This document shows, one piece after another, positions 14,301 to 22,712 of a stretch of 33,664 nt of DNA (positions are counted from its first letter, which is position 1; each line of letters begins with the position of its first letter). The notes below the pieces were generated by a model. The model was not told the DNA's origin, did no database searches, and saw only the letters and a list, made by a program, of their open reading frames with translations. Position numbers and translations under genes: made by a program. Source of the stretch: Methanobacteriota archaeon (GTDB taxonomy: Archaea > Thermoplasmatota > Poseidoniia > Poseidoniales > Poseidoniaceae); contig PSPR01000006.1 of NCBI GenBank assembly GCA_004195515.1, positions 1-33,664 of the forward strand. Direction: 5' to 3'.

Positions 14301-16877
14301 TCAACCGTGCAAAAAGCGGTAAAGGTCTCTTGCTTGAATCGATGATACTCCATCGACTTCACTCAATTCCTTTTCAGTAAGTTGGCATAATCCATCGATA
14401 TCACCGGCTTTTTCCATCACTCTTTGAGCGGTTACCAAACCAATCCCTGGTAATTCAGCAAGAATTCGGCTGCGTTGCTTGAGAACTTCCAAGGTCCATC
14501 TCTTCGATAATGCGCCCTCGATCGCTTCGCCGTTAATAATCGATAGAACCTCCTGTGAGGCCGCTCGTAATGATTCTAGAATTGGATCTGGTGGTTTTCG
14601 TTTGCTATGTCCGACTAGTAGGTCGAGCATTCTTGCTTCCCGTTTTGCTGCGATTGAGACAAATCTTGCAGTACCCTCGGTCGATCCCGTCATCAATACA
14701 GGGATTCCCAAATCTAAGGTGAGCCATGCCATCGCTCCTTGAACCGCATTTGGGTGAACTCTATCGGTCTCATTTGATTCAATGATCATCAGCGGGCGTG
14801 CAGCCGCGCTCATCAATCTCTTCGCTTGATGAACCAATCTACCGTCCAAAAGAGAATCTACCAAATCTCTTGCACTTTTTCTCTCGATAAGAATGCGCTC
14901 CGAGATTCTAATGTCTCCAACCGGCAAGTGTTCCATGCTCACCTCATGACCCATGAGCTTGAGTAAAGATGGCAATGTCGAAGCCGATTCTCTATTGTCA
15001 ATGGCAATCAATTCGAGTGATTGATGTTCTATACCAAGGTGGTCGGTTTCGGTAATCGCTGCGGCTGCAGTTGCAGATTCCTCTTCCCTACTTGGTGATG
15101 AAGTGCCGTCTAGAACCGGCTCCCACCATTTAGGCTCGACTGTTTTGGCGGGTTCAGGGCTTGAATTTGCGAATTCGGCTAAGGATTTTTGGGCTCTCGG
15201 CCTATTGATTAATTCCGGACTTTTGGGTTTGGATTTTTGTTGTTTTGGCTCTACAACTTTGATTTCTGGTGGTCGATATAACCTCTCTTGCTCGGACTTT
15301 ATGAATGATTCAGCCGTTTGGCCATCGACGGTGAACAAGGATAAAATCTCGTTTGTAGGCGGTGCTCTTCGGGGTAATCTCGATTGCCGTTTCAATCGTT
15401 CTAAGGTTCTATACATCGCTTGCTCACGCTTGATTGACGCCATTTGAACATACTCGTCCCGGGTATTTTTTGAAATGAGTATATGGACATCACCTTTGCT
15501 TTGTCGAGCGGTCCTTCCCCGTCGTTGAATCGCCCTGATCGCACTAGGGACGGGTTCGTAAAGAATTACACAATCAGCCGCGGGAACGTCCAAACCTTCC
15601 TCGCCGACCGATGTTGCTACCAATACGTTGATCTCGCCGCTGCGGAAGCGATCCAATTGTTGCAATTGTTCCTTTTGCTTCATTCCAATATTTCCACTCT
15701 TACTAGATTGGCCGACAAATCTCCCAGCCTTCACTCCATCCAATTGCGATAAGATAGATATTAAATAATCAACAGTATCCCTATATTCGGTGAAAATTAT
15801 TACCTTGCCACCTATCTTTAGTTGGGTAGAGGTGAGTGAGCTTACCAATTGCGGTTTTGGATGGATCTCTTGCATTTGTCCACAGATTCGGTGGAAATTG
15901 CTAACCTCTGTCAATGATAGGAATCTCTTGGTTTTCCTGGCATTATCTCCTCTTGCTCTATCCAAGTATTGAATCGCGGTATTCAGGCCCTGAGTCTCGA
16001 TTAAATCCAATAATCTATGAAGTCGGCGCAAATCTCCAATTCGCTTTGCAGCATCATAACCTCGAGGGTCGCCTCGGCCGATAGCAGCACTTGCTCTACG
16101 CTGGGCTTCATCGATAGCGGCAGTAGTTATCCTTCCGGTGCGGATCAAGAATCCGCCTCGACGTAAGAATTCAGATTCCTCTGATTCACACATTCTAAGC
16201 GGTCGAATCAGATCGAGCAAATTTTCAGGCAAGGCCAAACGGTGTGATTCCACCTCCATTGCGGTAACATAAGGTGCTAGCAGATCATCTTCTTTTCGGG
16301 CGACATGTAATCTTTCGATTCCCAAGCGTTGAACGATTTCTATCACTCGCTCATCCTTTACGCCTGGTGAGGCTGTAGCGGCCAATACAAGGGCATTGGA
16401 ATTTGATTCCAAATACATATCACCCAATTGAGCCATCGAATCAGAACCGGTCGCATGATGGGCTTCGTCAACGATTAGCAAATCGATATCTCCAAGCAAA
16501 ATTCTGCCGTTTTGAGCATCGTTTCGAATAACGTGTGGTGTAGCCATCACTATTTTTGCATCGACCCATAATTGCTCTCGCTTGGCCGGCCTAACATCAC
16601 CGGTTAGAATGATGATCTTCTCTTCAGGTATCGCGATCATCTCACGAGCCATGCGCGCTTGTTGGGCTACCAAACCAGTTGTTGGCGCTACCAAGACAAT
16701 TTTGCCGGCTCCTCCTATCGCTTCGGCCATCGCCATCCATTGAACCGCGGTTTTTCCTAAACCGGTCGGCATTACCAATAGGGTCGATCCAGACAAAGCT
16801 TGTTTTGCTGCAAGCAATTGATATGCTCTCGCTTCAACACCTTCCCTGAGGTTGGGATGGCCGAGACTTGGAGGCAT
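14301..16877 (-). CDS. hef: Hef helicase-nuclease (XPF/FANCM family)
   Basis: An 858-residue protein with the full Hef layout. The superfamily 2 helicase has Walker A MPTGLGKTA (36-44), DEAH (137-140), ATASPG (167-172) and motif VI QRRGRTAR (451-458). A Pro/Lys-rich linker (about 535-615) leads to an ERCC4-type nuclease with GDIRISERILIERKSARD (654-671), carrying the D-x(n)-E-R-K-x(3)-D catalytic set, and a tandem helix-hairpin-helix end (about 805-857) containing LPGIGLVTA. Hef processes stalled replication forks and branched DNA and works as a dimer, often with PCNA. Length and motifs are normal for Euryarchaeota. It converges with the HdrB-like gene, leaving 7 nt between stops. The ATG at 16877 has no clear ribosome binding site, so the mRNA is possibly leaderless. 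Confidence 0.95.
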   Translation of the reverse strand: MPPSLGHPNLREGVEARAYQLLAAKQALSGSTLLVMPTGLGKTAVQWMAMAEAIGGAGKIVLVAPTTGLVAQQARMAREMIAIPEEKIIILTGDVRPAKREQLWVDAKIVMATPHVIRNDAQNGRILLGDIDLLIVDEAHHATGSDSMAQLGDMYLESNSNALVLAATASPGVKDERVIEIVQRLGIERLHVARKEDDLLAPYVTAMEVESHRLALPENLLDLIRPLRMCESEESEFLRRGGFLIRTGRITTAAIDEAQRRASAAIGRGDPRGYDAAKRIGDLRRLHRLLDLIETQGLNTAIQYLDRARGDNARKTKRFLSLTEVSNFHRICGQMQEIHPKPQLVSSLTSTQLKIGGKVIIFTEYRDTVDYLISILSQLDGVKAGRFVGQSSKSGNIGMKQKEQLQQLDRFRSGEINVLVATSVGEEGLDVPAADCVILYEPVPSAIRAIQRRGRTARQSKGDVHILISKNTRDEYVQMASIKREQAMYRTLERLKRQSRLPRRAPPTNEILSLFTVDGQTAESFIKSEQERLYRPPEIKVVEPKQQKSKPKSPELINRPRAQKSLAEFANSSPEPAKTVEPKWWEPVLDGTSSPSREEESATAAAAITETDHLGIEHQSLELIAIDNRESASTLPSLLKLMGHEVSMEHLPVGDIRISERILIERKSARDLVDSLLDGRLVHQAKRLMSAAARPLMIIESNETDRVHPNAVQGAMAWLTLDLGIPVLMTGSTEGTARFVSIAAKREARMLDLLVGHSKRKPPDPILESLRAASQEVLSIINGEAIEGALSKRWTLEVLKQRSRILAELPGIGLVTAQRVMEKAGDIDGLCQLTEKELSEVDGVSSIQARDLYRFLHG

Positions 16878-17215
16878 GTTCTCGACCTGTGTGGCGGGGG
16901 GTCAAGAGGATTTGCATAATTCCGTACCTTCTTATTGGCAGTTACCGAAAGGCTTGAAGACCGTCAGTTGTGATAGCCGTGCAGCGGCCCTATGGTCCAT
17001 TCAGAACCGAACCACTCATATATGGGTGGTAAGTCGGCGAACTGCTCAGATGGTGAGTGGCCAGACATAGCGGGCAATGCATTGCATCCCGATACTCTCG
17101 GTTCCAATCGTGGACTGAGAGCCGATGTCACGGCCTCTCCCTAGCCTGAAGAGCCTTCGAACGCCCCTAACGAGGGGGCCAATTCGTCGTAAAAAAACAT
17201 AGGAGGTCGAACAAT
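16878..17215 (+). promoter_or_regulatory. Promoter and structured leader of the ribosomal protein operon
   Basis: This 338-bp gap between hef (minus) and uL3 (plus) holds no convincing gene. ATATAT at 17018-17023 is the likely TATA box, at the centre of a near-perfect 20-bp palindrome (17011-17030), placing the transcript start near 17045-17050 and leaving a leader of about 170 nt. In the leader, CTCTCGGTTC (17095-17104) pairs with GGACTGAGAG (17112-17121). GAGAGCCG (17117-17124) can instead pair with CGGCCTCTC (17131-17139). CCCC-TAACGA-GGGG folds at 17164-17177. The ribosome binding site is AGGAGGT (17201-17207). The minus-strand TATA for hef is probably near 16905-16920. Confidence 0.6.
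17011..17030. promoter_or_regulatory. Palindromic TATA element of the uL3 operon
   Basis: ACCAC-T-CATATATG-G-GTGGT is a 20-bp inverted repeat with one mismatched pair, centred on the candidate TATA box. The dyad symmetry could be a repressor or activator site overlapping TBP binding. Assigned by sequence pattern only. Confidence 0.5.
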
Positions 17216-18235
17216 ATGGCAAAACGAAGTCATCCACGTCGTGGTAGCATGGCATTCAGTCCGCGCAAGCGCTCTGTTCGTCATTTTGGTCACGTAAAAT
17301 CGTGGCCTACAACCGAATCAACCGAAGTACGAGTGCAAGGATTTGCTGGCTGGAAAGCAGGCATGACTCACATTATGGCTCGTGATCTTAATCCAGATTC
17401 TGTCAGTGCAGGCCAGGAGATTAGAATTCCTGTAACCGTTGTCGAAGTCCCTACTATGAGGGTGCTCGGGGTTCGTGGTTACCAAATGACTCCATACGGC
17501 AAGCAAGCTGTTGGCGAAGCATGGGTCGACGCAGAACAAATCACCGATTCCTTCCCACAATTATTCCGCCGTCTTCACACCCGTAAAGAGCACGACGCAG
17601 ACAAGCATTTCGATGCTCTTTCCGCTGCTGACCTTTGCGAGGTGCGAGTAATCGCTGCTACCCAACCTCACTCGATCACTGGAACCCCTTCCAAGACTCC
17701 TGAAGTCATGGAATTAGGTTTGGATGGTGGCGACTCCGGCTCTCAACTAGAATGGGCTAGGGAACACCTAGGCCAAGAACTTTCGATTTCTGATGTATTT
17801 AGTGAAGGCGAATTCGTCGATGCTATCGGTGTTACCAAAGGATACGGATGGCAAGGTGTCATCAAGAGATTCGGTGGAAAATTACAATCTCACAAAAACT
17901 CCAAGAAACGCCGTCAACACGGTAACATGGGAGATTTCGGAACAGGGTATGTCCGTAAGACCATCCGTCAAGGTGGTCAAACTGGATACCACCAGCGAAC
18001 CGAATACAATAAGCGCATCTTGTCTATTGCAAGCGCAGAAGATAAAGCGATTACTCCATCCGGTGGATTCCTCCACTATGGTGAGGTCAATTCACAATAT
18101 TTATTGGTCAAGGGAAGCCTTCCTGGGCCTGCAAAGCGTTTGGTTAGATTCCGTGATGCTACCCGTGGTAGCCTCAAGGTAGATGCTCCATTCGAGATCA
18201 CTTACGTAAGTACTGCAAGCAAGCAGGGGGTCTGA
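17216..18235 (+). CDS. rpl3: Large ribosomal subunit protein uL3
   Basis: A 339-residue protein of archaeal/eukaryotic length and first gene of the operon. The N-terminus (AKRSHPRRGSMAFSPRKRS) is the conserved start of archaeal uL3; GWKAGMTHI and the HKNSKKRRQHGNMGDFGTGYV segment, which reaches the peptidyl-transferase centre, are present. uL3 binds 23S rRNA early in assembly. The ATG has a strong AGGAGGT 8 nt upstream. It follows the structured leader described at 16878-17215, which is where autoregulation of the operon would act. Confidence 0.98.
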   Translation: MAKRSHPRRGSMAFSPRKRSVRHFGHVKSWPTTESTEVRVQGFAGWKAGMTHIMARDLNPDSVSAGQEIRIPVTVVEVPTMRVLGVRGYQMTPYGKQAVGEAWVDAEQITDSFPQLFRRLHTRKEHDADKHFDALSAADLCEVRVIAATQPHSITGTPSKTPEVMELGLDGGDSGSQLEWAREHLGQELSISDVFSEGEFVDAIGVTKGYGWQGVIKRFGGKLQSHKNSKKRRQHGNMGDFGTGYVRKTIRQGGQTGYHQRTEYNKRILSIASAEDKAITPSGGFLHYGEVNSQYLLVKGSLPGPAKRLVRFRDATRGSLKVDAPFEITYVSTASKQGV

Positions 18236-18237
18236 AC

Positions 18238-19107
18238 ATGAAGGTAGCGGTTCACAATATACTCAACAACATCGAACAAGATGAACTAGATGCTGGTCGC
18301 CTCCAAGAGGTTTACGACATCAGTGTCGAAATGGGCAAGAAAGTTTCTTTGCCAGATGCATTCGAATCCGAAATCCGTACCGACATGGTAAAACTCGCAA
18401 TCGCAAGTGCTCGAGCAAACCGTCGTCAAGCATACGGTTCTAACGCTCATGGCGGAAAGAGAAAGCCAATGGCTGGAATGAAGCATTCGGTCGAATGGTG
18501 GGGCAAAGGTCGAGGTGTATCACGTATCATGCGTCGTACCGGACAACGTCGTGCAGCACAAAGTCCACACACTCTAGGTGGTCGCCGTGCTCATGGTCCA
18601 AAGGTCGAAAAAGACTGGTCTCGCAAATTAAACCGCAACGAACGCCGATTAGCTCGCGATTCCGCACTAAGTGCAACTACCGATATTGAGATGGTAAGCA
18701 ACCGTGGCCACCGCTTCGATAGTGGAATCAAGACCCTACCTATTATTCTTGGTGATTATTCCGAGAACGGTGAATCGATCGACATCGAATCCTTCAACCT
18801 AAACGGTGGAACCCGAAAGGTCAGCGCAATCTTCAACGCACTCGGTTTGGGCGATGACCTCTACCGAGCACGCAGTGGTCGCAAAATCCGTGCAGGAAAA
18901 GCAACCATGCGTGGAAGGGTCCACAAAGTACCAAAGAGTATTCTTTTGGTAGTCGCAAATAAGGACGGTCTTGCAAAGGCTGCCCGCAATCTCCCTGGTG
19001 TCGACGTAGTCGCTGCAAAGGATCTGTCTGCTGAGCATTTAGCTCCAGGTGGCGACCTAGGTCGTCTGACAGTATTCACCAAGGCTGCTGTGGAGGCAAT
19101 CAACTGA
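18238..19107 (+). CDS. rpl4: Large ribosomal subunit protein uL4
   Basis: A 289-residue archaeal uL4. The long Arg/Gly-rich loop that lines the exit tunnel is clear at residues about 60-120 (NRRQAYGSNAHGG, GVSRIMRRTGQRRAA, LGGRRAHGPK). The C-terminal globular part contains the conserved IRAGKATMRGR and VANKDGLAKAARNLPGVDVV. The start is 2 nt after the uL3 stop, with GGGGGT just upstream, so translation is likely coupled. Confidence 0.97.
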   Translation: MKVAVHNILNNIEQDELDAGRLQEVYDISVEMGKKVSLPDAFESEIRTDMVKLAIASARANRRQAYGSNAHGGKRKPMAGMKHSVEWWGKGRGVSRIMRRTGQRRAAQSPHTLGGRRAHGPKVEKDWSRKLNRNERRLARDSALSATTDIEMVSNRGHRFDSGIKTLPIILGDYSENGESIDIESFNLNGGTRKVSAIFNALGLGDDLYRARSGRKIRAGKATMRGRVHKVPKSILLVVANKDGLAKAARNLPGVDVVAAKDLSAEHLAPGGDLGRLTVFTKAAVEAIN

Positions 19108-19120
19108 GGAGGTGTGATGA

Positions 19121-19381
19121 ATGGTCAATCCGTATAATATCATCCTAATGCCGTGGATTACAGAGAAGGCAATGAGTGCTCGTGATTACGATAACCGTCT
19201 GGAGTTTATCGTTCGACGTAGTGCAACCAAAGGCGAGATCGCAGCAGCGGTAGAAATTCTATTCGATGCTGAAGTCGCTAAGGTAAACGTTCGAAATACC
19301 AAAAATGGTAAATTGGCTTCGGTCAGGCTCGCTGAGGGCTATAATGCAGATGAGGCTGCTATGCGCTTAGGCGCATTCTGA
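19121..19381 (+). CDS. rpl23: Large ribosomal subunit protein uL23
   Basis: An 86-residue protein of normal archaeal uL23 length, with LMPWITEKAM at the start, FIVRRSATKGEIAAAVE and VAKVNVRNTKNGK. It sits at the tunnel exit, where SRP and SecY dock. GAGGAGGTG lies 6-7 nt before the ATG. It starts 13 nt after uL4, in the usual order. Confidence 0.97.
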   Translation: MVNPYNIILMPWITEKAMSARDYDNRLEFIVRRSATKGEIAAAVEILFDAEVAKVNVRNTKNGKLASVRLAEGYNADEAAMRLGAF

Positions 19382-19395
19382 TGAGGTGAACTATC

Positions 19396-20112
19396 ATGGG
19401 TAAGCGAATCCGAGCACAGCGAAAAGGCTCCTCACCACGTTACCGTGTATCGAGCCACAGATTCCCTGGTAAGAACAGAATTCCACGCGTCGATGGCGTG
19501 GTTGGAGAAGTCACCGATTTGGTGCACAGTCCAGTTCACACCGCGCCATTATTGCGAGTTAAACTCCCAGATGGCGAGACCACATTATTGGTCGCAACAG
19601 AAGGTCTTGCAATCGGCTCATCGATTGCAATCGGCAATAACGTCTCTCTGAGACCGGGTAATATTACCCACTTGCTGAACATCCCTGAAGGTACAGCGAT
19701 CAACAATCTTGAACTTCGACCTGGAGACGGCGGCAAAGTCGCTCGAACAGCAGGTAACTCCGCATTGGTAGAAGCACACCTTGGAGATAGGGTTCGTGTT
19801 AGAATGCCATCAGGAGCTAGCAAAGACCTACCGGGCAAGTGCCGTGCAACTATTGGCGTCCTTGCTGGACACGGCCGATCTGAGATGCCTCTGCGAACAG
19901 CAGGTGCTGCTTATTACAAGGCTAAAGCCCGTGGAAAAGCATTCCCAAGAGTCAGCGGTGTTGCAATGAACCCTGTCGACCACCCTCACGGTGGAGGAAA
20001 TCATCAAGCGGTTCACGGACCAAACTCCGTGGCTCGTGGCACCCCACCTGGTGCAAAGGTGGGTAATATTGCTCCAAGTCGCACTGGTAGAGGCCGCGGC
20101 AAGAAAATTTGA
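19396..20112 (+). CDS. rpl2: Large ribosomal subunit protein uL2
   Basis: A 238-residue protein. The conserved C-terminal core VAMNPVDHPHGGGNHQAV (from about residue 189) with the essential His of the peptidyl-transferase region is intact, followed by a basic tail. GKCRATIGVLAGHGR and the N-terminal GKRIRAQRKG are typical of archaeal uL2. It binds 23S rRNA domain IV and bridges the subunits. The ribosome binding site GAGGTGA precedes the ATG; the gap to uL23 is 14 nt. Confidence 0.98.
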   Translation: MGKRIRAQRKGSSPRYRVSSHRFPGKNRIPRVDGVVGEVTDLVHSPVHTAPLLRVKLPDGETTLLVATEGLAIGSSIAIGNNVSLRPGNITHLLNIPEGTAINNLELRPGDGGKVARTAGNSALVEAHLGDRVRVRMPSGASKDLPGKCRATIGVLAGHGRSEMPLRTAGAAYYKAKARGKAFPRVSGVAMNPVDHPHGGGNHQAVHGPNSVARGTPPGAKVGNIAPSRTGRGRGKKI

Positions 20113-20123
20113 GGTGATCTATA

Positions 20124-20618
20124 ATGGCAAAGAAAAAGAAGTCCTTCATGACCCCTAAAGCGAGCCGTAGGAAAGCGCGCAAAAAACGCTCTTCTGCTAC
20201 CGGCCGCAAGCAAAAAGAATTCACTTACCGTGGATATGAGGTTGAGGAACTCAAGGCAATGCCATTATGGCCTTCCGAAGAGGATCCTGACTCACCGTCT
20301 ATCATCACCCTTCTAAAATCTAGAACACGCCGCTCTATCGCACGTGGTCTATCCGAAGAAAACGAGCATTTCATCGCTCGAGTGCGCCGCTCTACCGGTC
20401 GCACAGTTCGCACGCACCGCCGTGACGTTCCAATCCTACCTGAATTCGTCGGCAAGAGAATCGCTGTTCACGATGGACAGAAATTCGTCGAGATTGAGGT
20501 CAAGGCTGAGATGATCGGTCATTACCTAGGAGAGTTCGCTCCGACCCGCCGCAGTGTTACACACTCCGGACCTGGTGTCGGTGCTACCCGCTCTTCAGCC
20601 CACGTAGCACTAAAGTGA
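20124..20618 (+). CDS. rps19: Small ribosomal subunit protein uS19
   Basis: A 164-residue protein, somewhat long for archaeal uS19 because of a Lys/Arg-rich N-terminal extension (about residues 1-32). The core includes FTYRGYEVEEL, THRRDVPILPEFVGKRIAVHDG, GHYLGEFAPTRR and a C-terminal GATRSSAHVALK. It sits in the 30S head near the A-site tRNA and 16S 3' domain. The gap to uL2 is 11 nt, with GAGGTGAT as ribosome binding site. Confidence 0.96.
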   Translation: MAKKKKSFMTPKASRRKARKKRSSATGRKQKEFTYRGYEVEELKAMPLWPSEEDPDSPSIITLLKSRTRRSIARGLSEENEHFIARVRRSTGRTVRTHRRDVPILPEFVGKRIAVHDGQKFVEIEVKAEMIGHYLGEFAPTRRSVTHSGPGVGATRSSAHVALK

Positions 20619-20628
20619 GTTGATAATT

Positions 20629-21228
20629 ATGGGATATACTAAGAAAAACATGGACCGCAGATCCAAGAGAAAGCAACTCCCGCAAAAGGGTTACACTCAA
20701 CTATTGCAAGGCAGCCGTCTGGCTACCGCACGAACAGTAAACGCTGACCTTCACGTCAAGCACTTGTTCGAAATTGCTCGGGCGATCAAGCATCGCACTG
20801 CTGGCTCTGCAATTGAATTCCTTCACAACGTCCTAAAGATCGATAGTGACCGACCTGACATCCGCCGCAAGGCTGCTGCAGTGCCATTCACTCTCGGCTC
20901 TGGCAATCTAAAGCGCAAGCGCTCCGGCCCATCGATGGTCGGACACCGCCGTGGAAAGATGGGCCCTGGCCGATACCCGGTCAAGGCTAGCAGACTTATG
21001 ATCAAGTTGATCGAAAGCTGTATGGAAAACGCACGCCACCAATACGAAGACATCGACCCTGAGGAGATGGTCATCACCCATTGTGCGGCTCACCGTGGAC
21101 CTATCAAGAGAGGATGGATTCCTCGTGCTCGTGGACGCGCAAGTCCAAGCAATCACTACCGTGTCAATCTCGAGGTTTTCCTTGAGGACTTCAGCGCGGC
21201 TGAAGATGAGTTGGAGGACGACTTCTGA
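20629..21228 (+). CDS. rpl22: Large ribosomal subunit protein uL22
   Basis: A 199-residue archaeal uL22 with an acidic C-terminal tail (AAEDELEDDF). It contains the tunnel-lining hairpin region (ITHCAAHRGPIKRGWIPRARGRASPS) and the conserved SAIEFLHNVLK segment. The ATG at 20629 is chosen over an in-frame TTG at 20620, because GAGTTGAT then serves as ribosome binding site and the protein begins with the conserved MGYTKKN. Confidence 0.95.
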   Translation: MGYTKKNMDRRSKRKQLPQKGYTQLLQGSRLATARTVNADLHVKHLFEIARAIKHRTAGSAIEFLHNVLKIDSDRPDIRRKAAAVPFTLGSGNLKRKRSGPSMVGHRRGKMGPGRYPVKASRLMIKLIESCMENARHQYEDIDPEEMVITHCAAHRGPIKRGWIPRARGRASPSNHYRVNLEVFLEDFSAAEDELEDDF

Positions 21229-21239
21229 GGTGTTTTATC

Positions 21240-21911
21240 ATGGTTAACAATAAGAGTACACTACGAAAAATCATCGACAGAAATGTCGAGCGACATCTTG
21301 TCAAGGAATTCTTGATGAACAATACCAAGAAATCTGGATTTGGCGGACTCGAAATCCGCCGAACTCCAGCAGGAACTGAAGTTACCGTTAGGGCAGAGCG
21401 ACCAGGAATGGTTATCGGCCGAAAAGGTAAGATTATCAATGAATTACAAAAGCGCCTAAACGAGGAGTTTTCACTAGATAACCCTCGTCTAAAGGTCGAG
21501 GAAGTCGAAAACCCAGCATTAAATGCTCAAGTCATGGCAGAAAAGATCGCAAGCGCAATGGAGCGTGGCTGGTATTACCGCCGTGCAGGCCATTCGGCAG
21601 CACTTAACATCATGGAAGCAGGAGCTCGTGGAGTTTTGATCACCCTATCTGGAAAGTTGACCGGTAGTCGAAACCGAACTCAGAAATTCCTTCATGGGCA
21701 CATCAAATACTGTGGTGAAACCGCATTGACCCACATGGATAAAGGCCAAGCGGTCTGTATCAAGAAACTGGGAACCATCGGTGTAACCGTCGCAATCATG
21801 CGCAAAGGTACCAAATTACCACACGAAGTAACAATCTATACCGAAGAGGATTTGCGAATGCAAGCAGATGCAGCAGCCGCAGAGACTAGCAAAGAGGGGG
21901 AGTCACAATGA
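21240..21911 (+). CDS. rps3: Small ribosomal subunit protein uS3
   Basis: A 223-residue protein. The type II KH domain is clear, with GMVIGRKGKIINELQKRL as the GxxG loop region, followed by the C-terminal domain (AGARGVLITLSGKLTGSRNR, and the GTIGVTVAIM segment). It lines the mRNA entry channel of the 30S subunit. GAGGTG sits 8 nt before the ATG. Its end overlaps uL29 by 4 nt (ATGA). Confidence 0.97.
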   Translation: MVNNKSTLRKIIDRNVERHLVKEFLMNNTKKSGFGGLEIRRTPAGTEVTVRAERPGMVIGRKGKIINELQKRLNEEFSLDNPRLKVEEVENPALNAQVMAEKIASAMERGWYYRRAGHSAALNIMEAGARGVLITLSGKLTGSRNRTQKFLHGHIKYCGETALTHMDKGQAVCIKKLGTIGVTVAIMRKGTKLPHEVTIYTEEDLRMQADAAAAETSKEGESQ

Positions 21912-22105
21912 GTCACGTCAGCAATCGTGAATTAGCAACTATGGGTAAAGAGGCTATGGCCGACCGACTCACAGAACTACTTGAGGAACTTCTTCAACTT
22001 CGTGCAGAGCAGGCTTTGGGTGGAACTCCATCCAATATGGGAGCTTTCAAAGCAACCCGCCGCTCTATAGCTCGGATCAGGACCAAGATGGTTACGACCG
22101 AGTGA
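21908..22105 (+). CDS. rpl29: Large ribosomal subunit protein uL29
   Basis: A 65-residue two-helix protein, normal length. MGKEAMADRLTELLEELLQLRAEQALGG and KATRRSIARIRTKM match the family helices. It lies near the tunnel exit beside uL23. The start overlaps the uS3 stop as ATGA, with GGGGGAGT upstream, so translational coupling is likely. Confidence 0.95.
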   Translation: MSHVSNRELATMGKEAMADRLTELLEELLQLRAEQALGGTPSNMGAFKATRRSIARIRTKMVTTE

Positions 22106-22142
22106 AATTTTAAAAAAACAATCGAGATAAGGAGGTGAAAAA

Positions 22143-22442
22143 ATGGCAGCAATCTGTAACGTGTGTGGATTACCTGATGAATTATGTATTTGTCAAGAGA
22201 TCGCAAAGGAACAACAAACCGCAACCATCACCACCGATCGGCGTCGCTATGGCAAGATTGTGACCAAAGTGGAAGGAATCGTCGATTCTGCAATCGATAT
22301 CAATCAATTGGCAAAGTTGCTCAAAAACCGCTGCGCTGCAGGTGGAACCGTCAAAGGGCGTGTCATCGAATTGCAAGGCGATCACAAGAAGAAAGCAAGC
22401 GCTGTCCTGCGCGATAACGGATTTAATGTGGAGGTGCGATGA
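22143..22442 (+). CDS. sui1: Translation initiation factor aIF1 (SUI1 family)
   Basis: A 99-residue SUI1 protein. The N-terminal C-x2-C-G-L-P-x-E-L-C-x-C (Cys5, 8, 15, 17) is typical of archaeal aIF1. The fold core has RRRYGKIVTKVEGI, LAKLLKNRCAAGGTVK and the terminal NGFNVEVR. It monitors start-codon pairing on the 30S subunit. The gap to uL29 is 37 nt, A-rich, with a perfect GGAGGTGA 4 nt upstream of the ATG, suggesting strong independent initiation. Its position inside the ribosomal operon is conserved in Archaea. Confidence 0.95.
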   Translation: MAAICNVCGLPDELCICQEIAKEQQTATITTDRRRYGKIVTKVEGIVDSAIDINQLAKLLKNRCAAGGTVKGRVIELQGDHKKKASAVLRDNGFNVEVR

Positions 22443-22443
22443 G

Positions 22444-22707
22444 ATGGTCGTCGATACTTACCACCAACCTTGGATTGGATCCAACCTACGGGTTGCCTCC
22501 TCCACCGACTCGACTTTGGTCGGTCGTTCTGGGCTCGTCATCGATGAGACCAGAGAAACCATCACTTTGTTGGAGGGCGGCTCACAAGTCGTTCTCGGCA
22601 AGAAATCAATTAATTTTCAAATCGATGGAGATGAATCCATCATTGTCGGAGGGCTGGTACGGCAGCGCTCTGAGGACAGAATTAACCGTAACCATAAGAA
22701 GGAGTGA
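22444..22707 (+). CDS. rnp1: RNase P protein component 1 (Rnp1, Pop4/Rpp29)
   Basis: An 87-residue protein with the Rpp29 beta-barrel pattern: WIGSNLRVASSTDSTLVGRSG, LVIDETRETITLL, and the C-terminal GLVRQRSEDRIN. It binds RNase P RNA with Rnp21 and aids tRNA 5' maturation. The ATG at 22444 begins 1 nt after the aIF1 stop; GAGGTG at 22431-22436 is the ribosome binding site. Another open frame over the same DNA (from 22439) is a shadow. Its location between aIF1 and uS17 is the standard archaeal order. Confidence 0.93.
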   Translation: MVVDTYHQPWIGSNLRVASSTDSTLVGRSGLVIDETRETITLLEGGSQVVLGKKSINFQIDGDESIIVGGLVRQRSEDRINRNHKKE

Positions 22708-22712
22708 TCACA

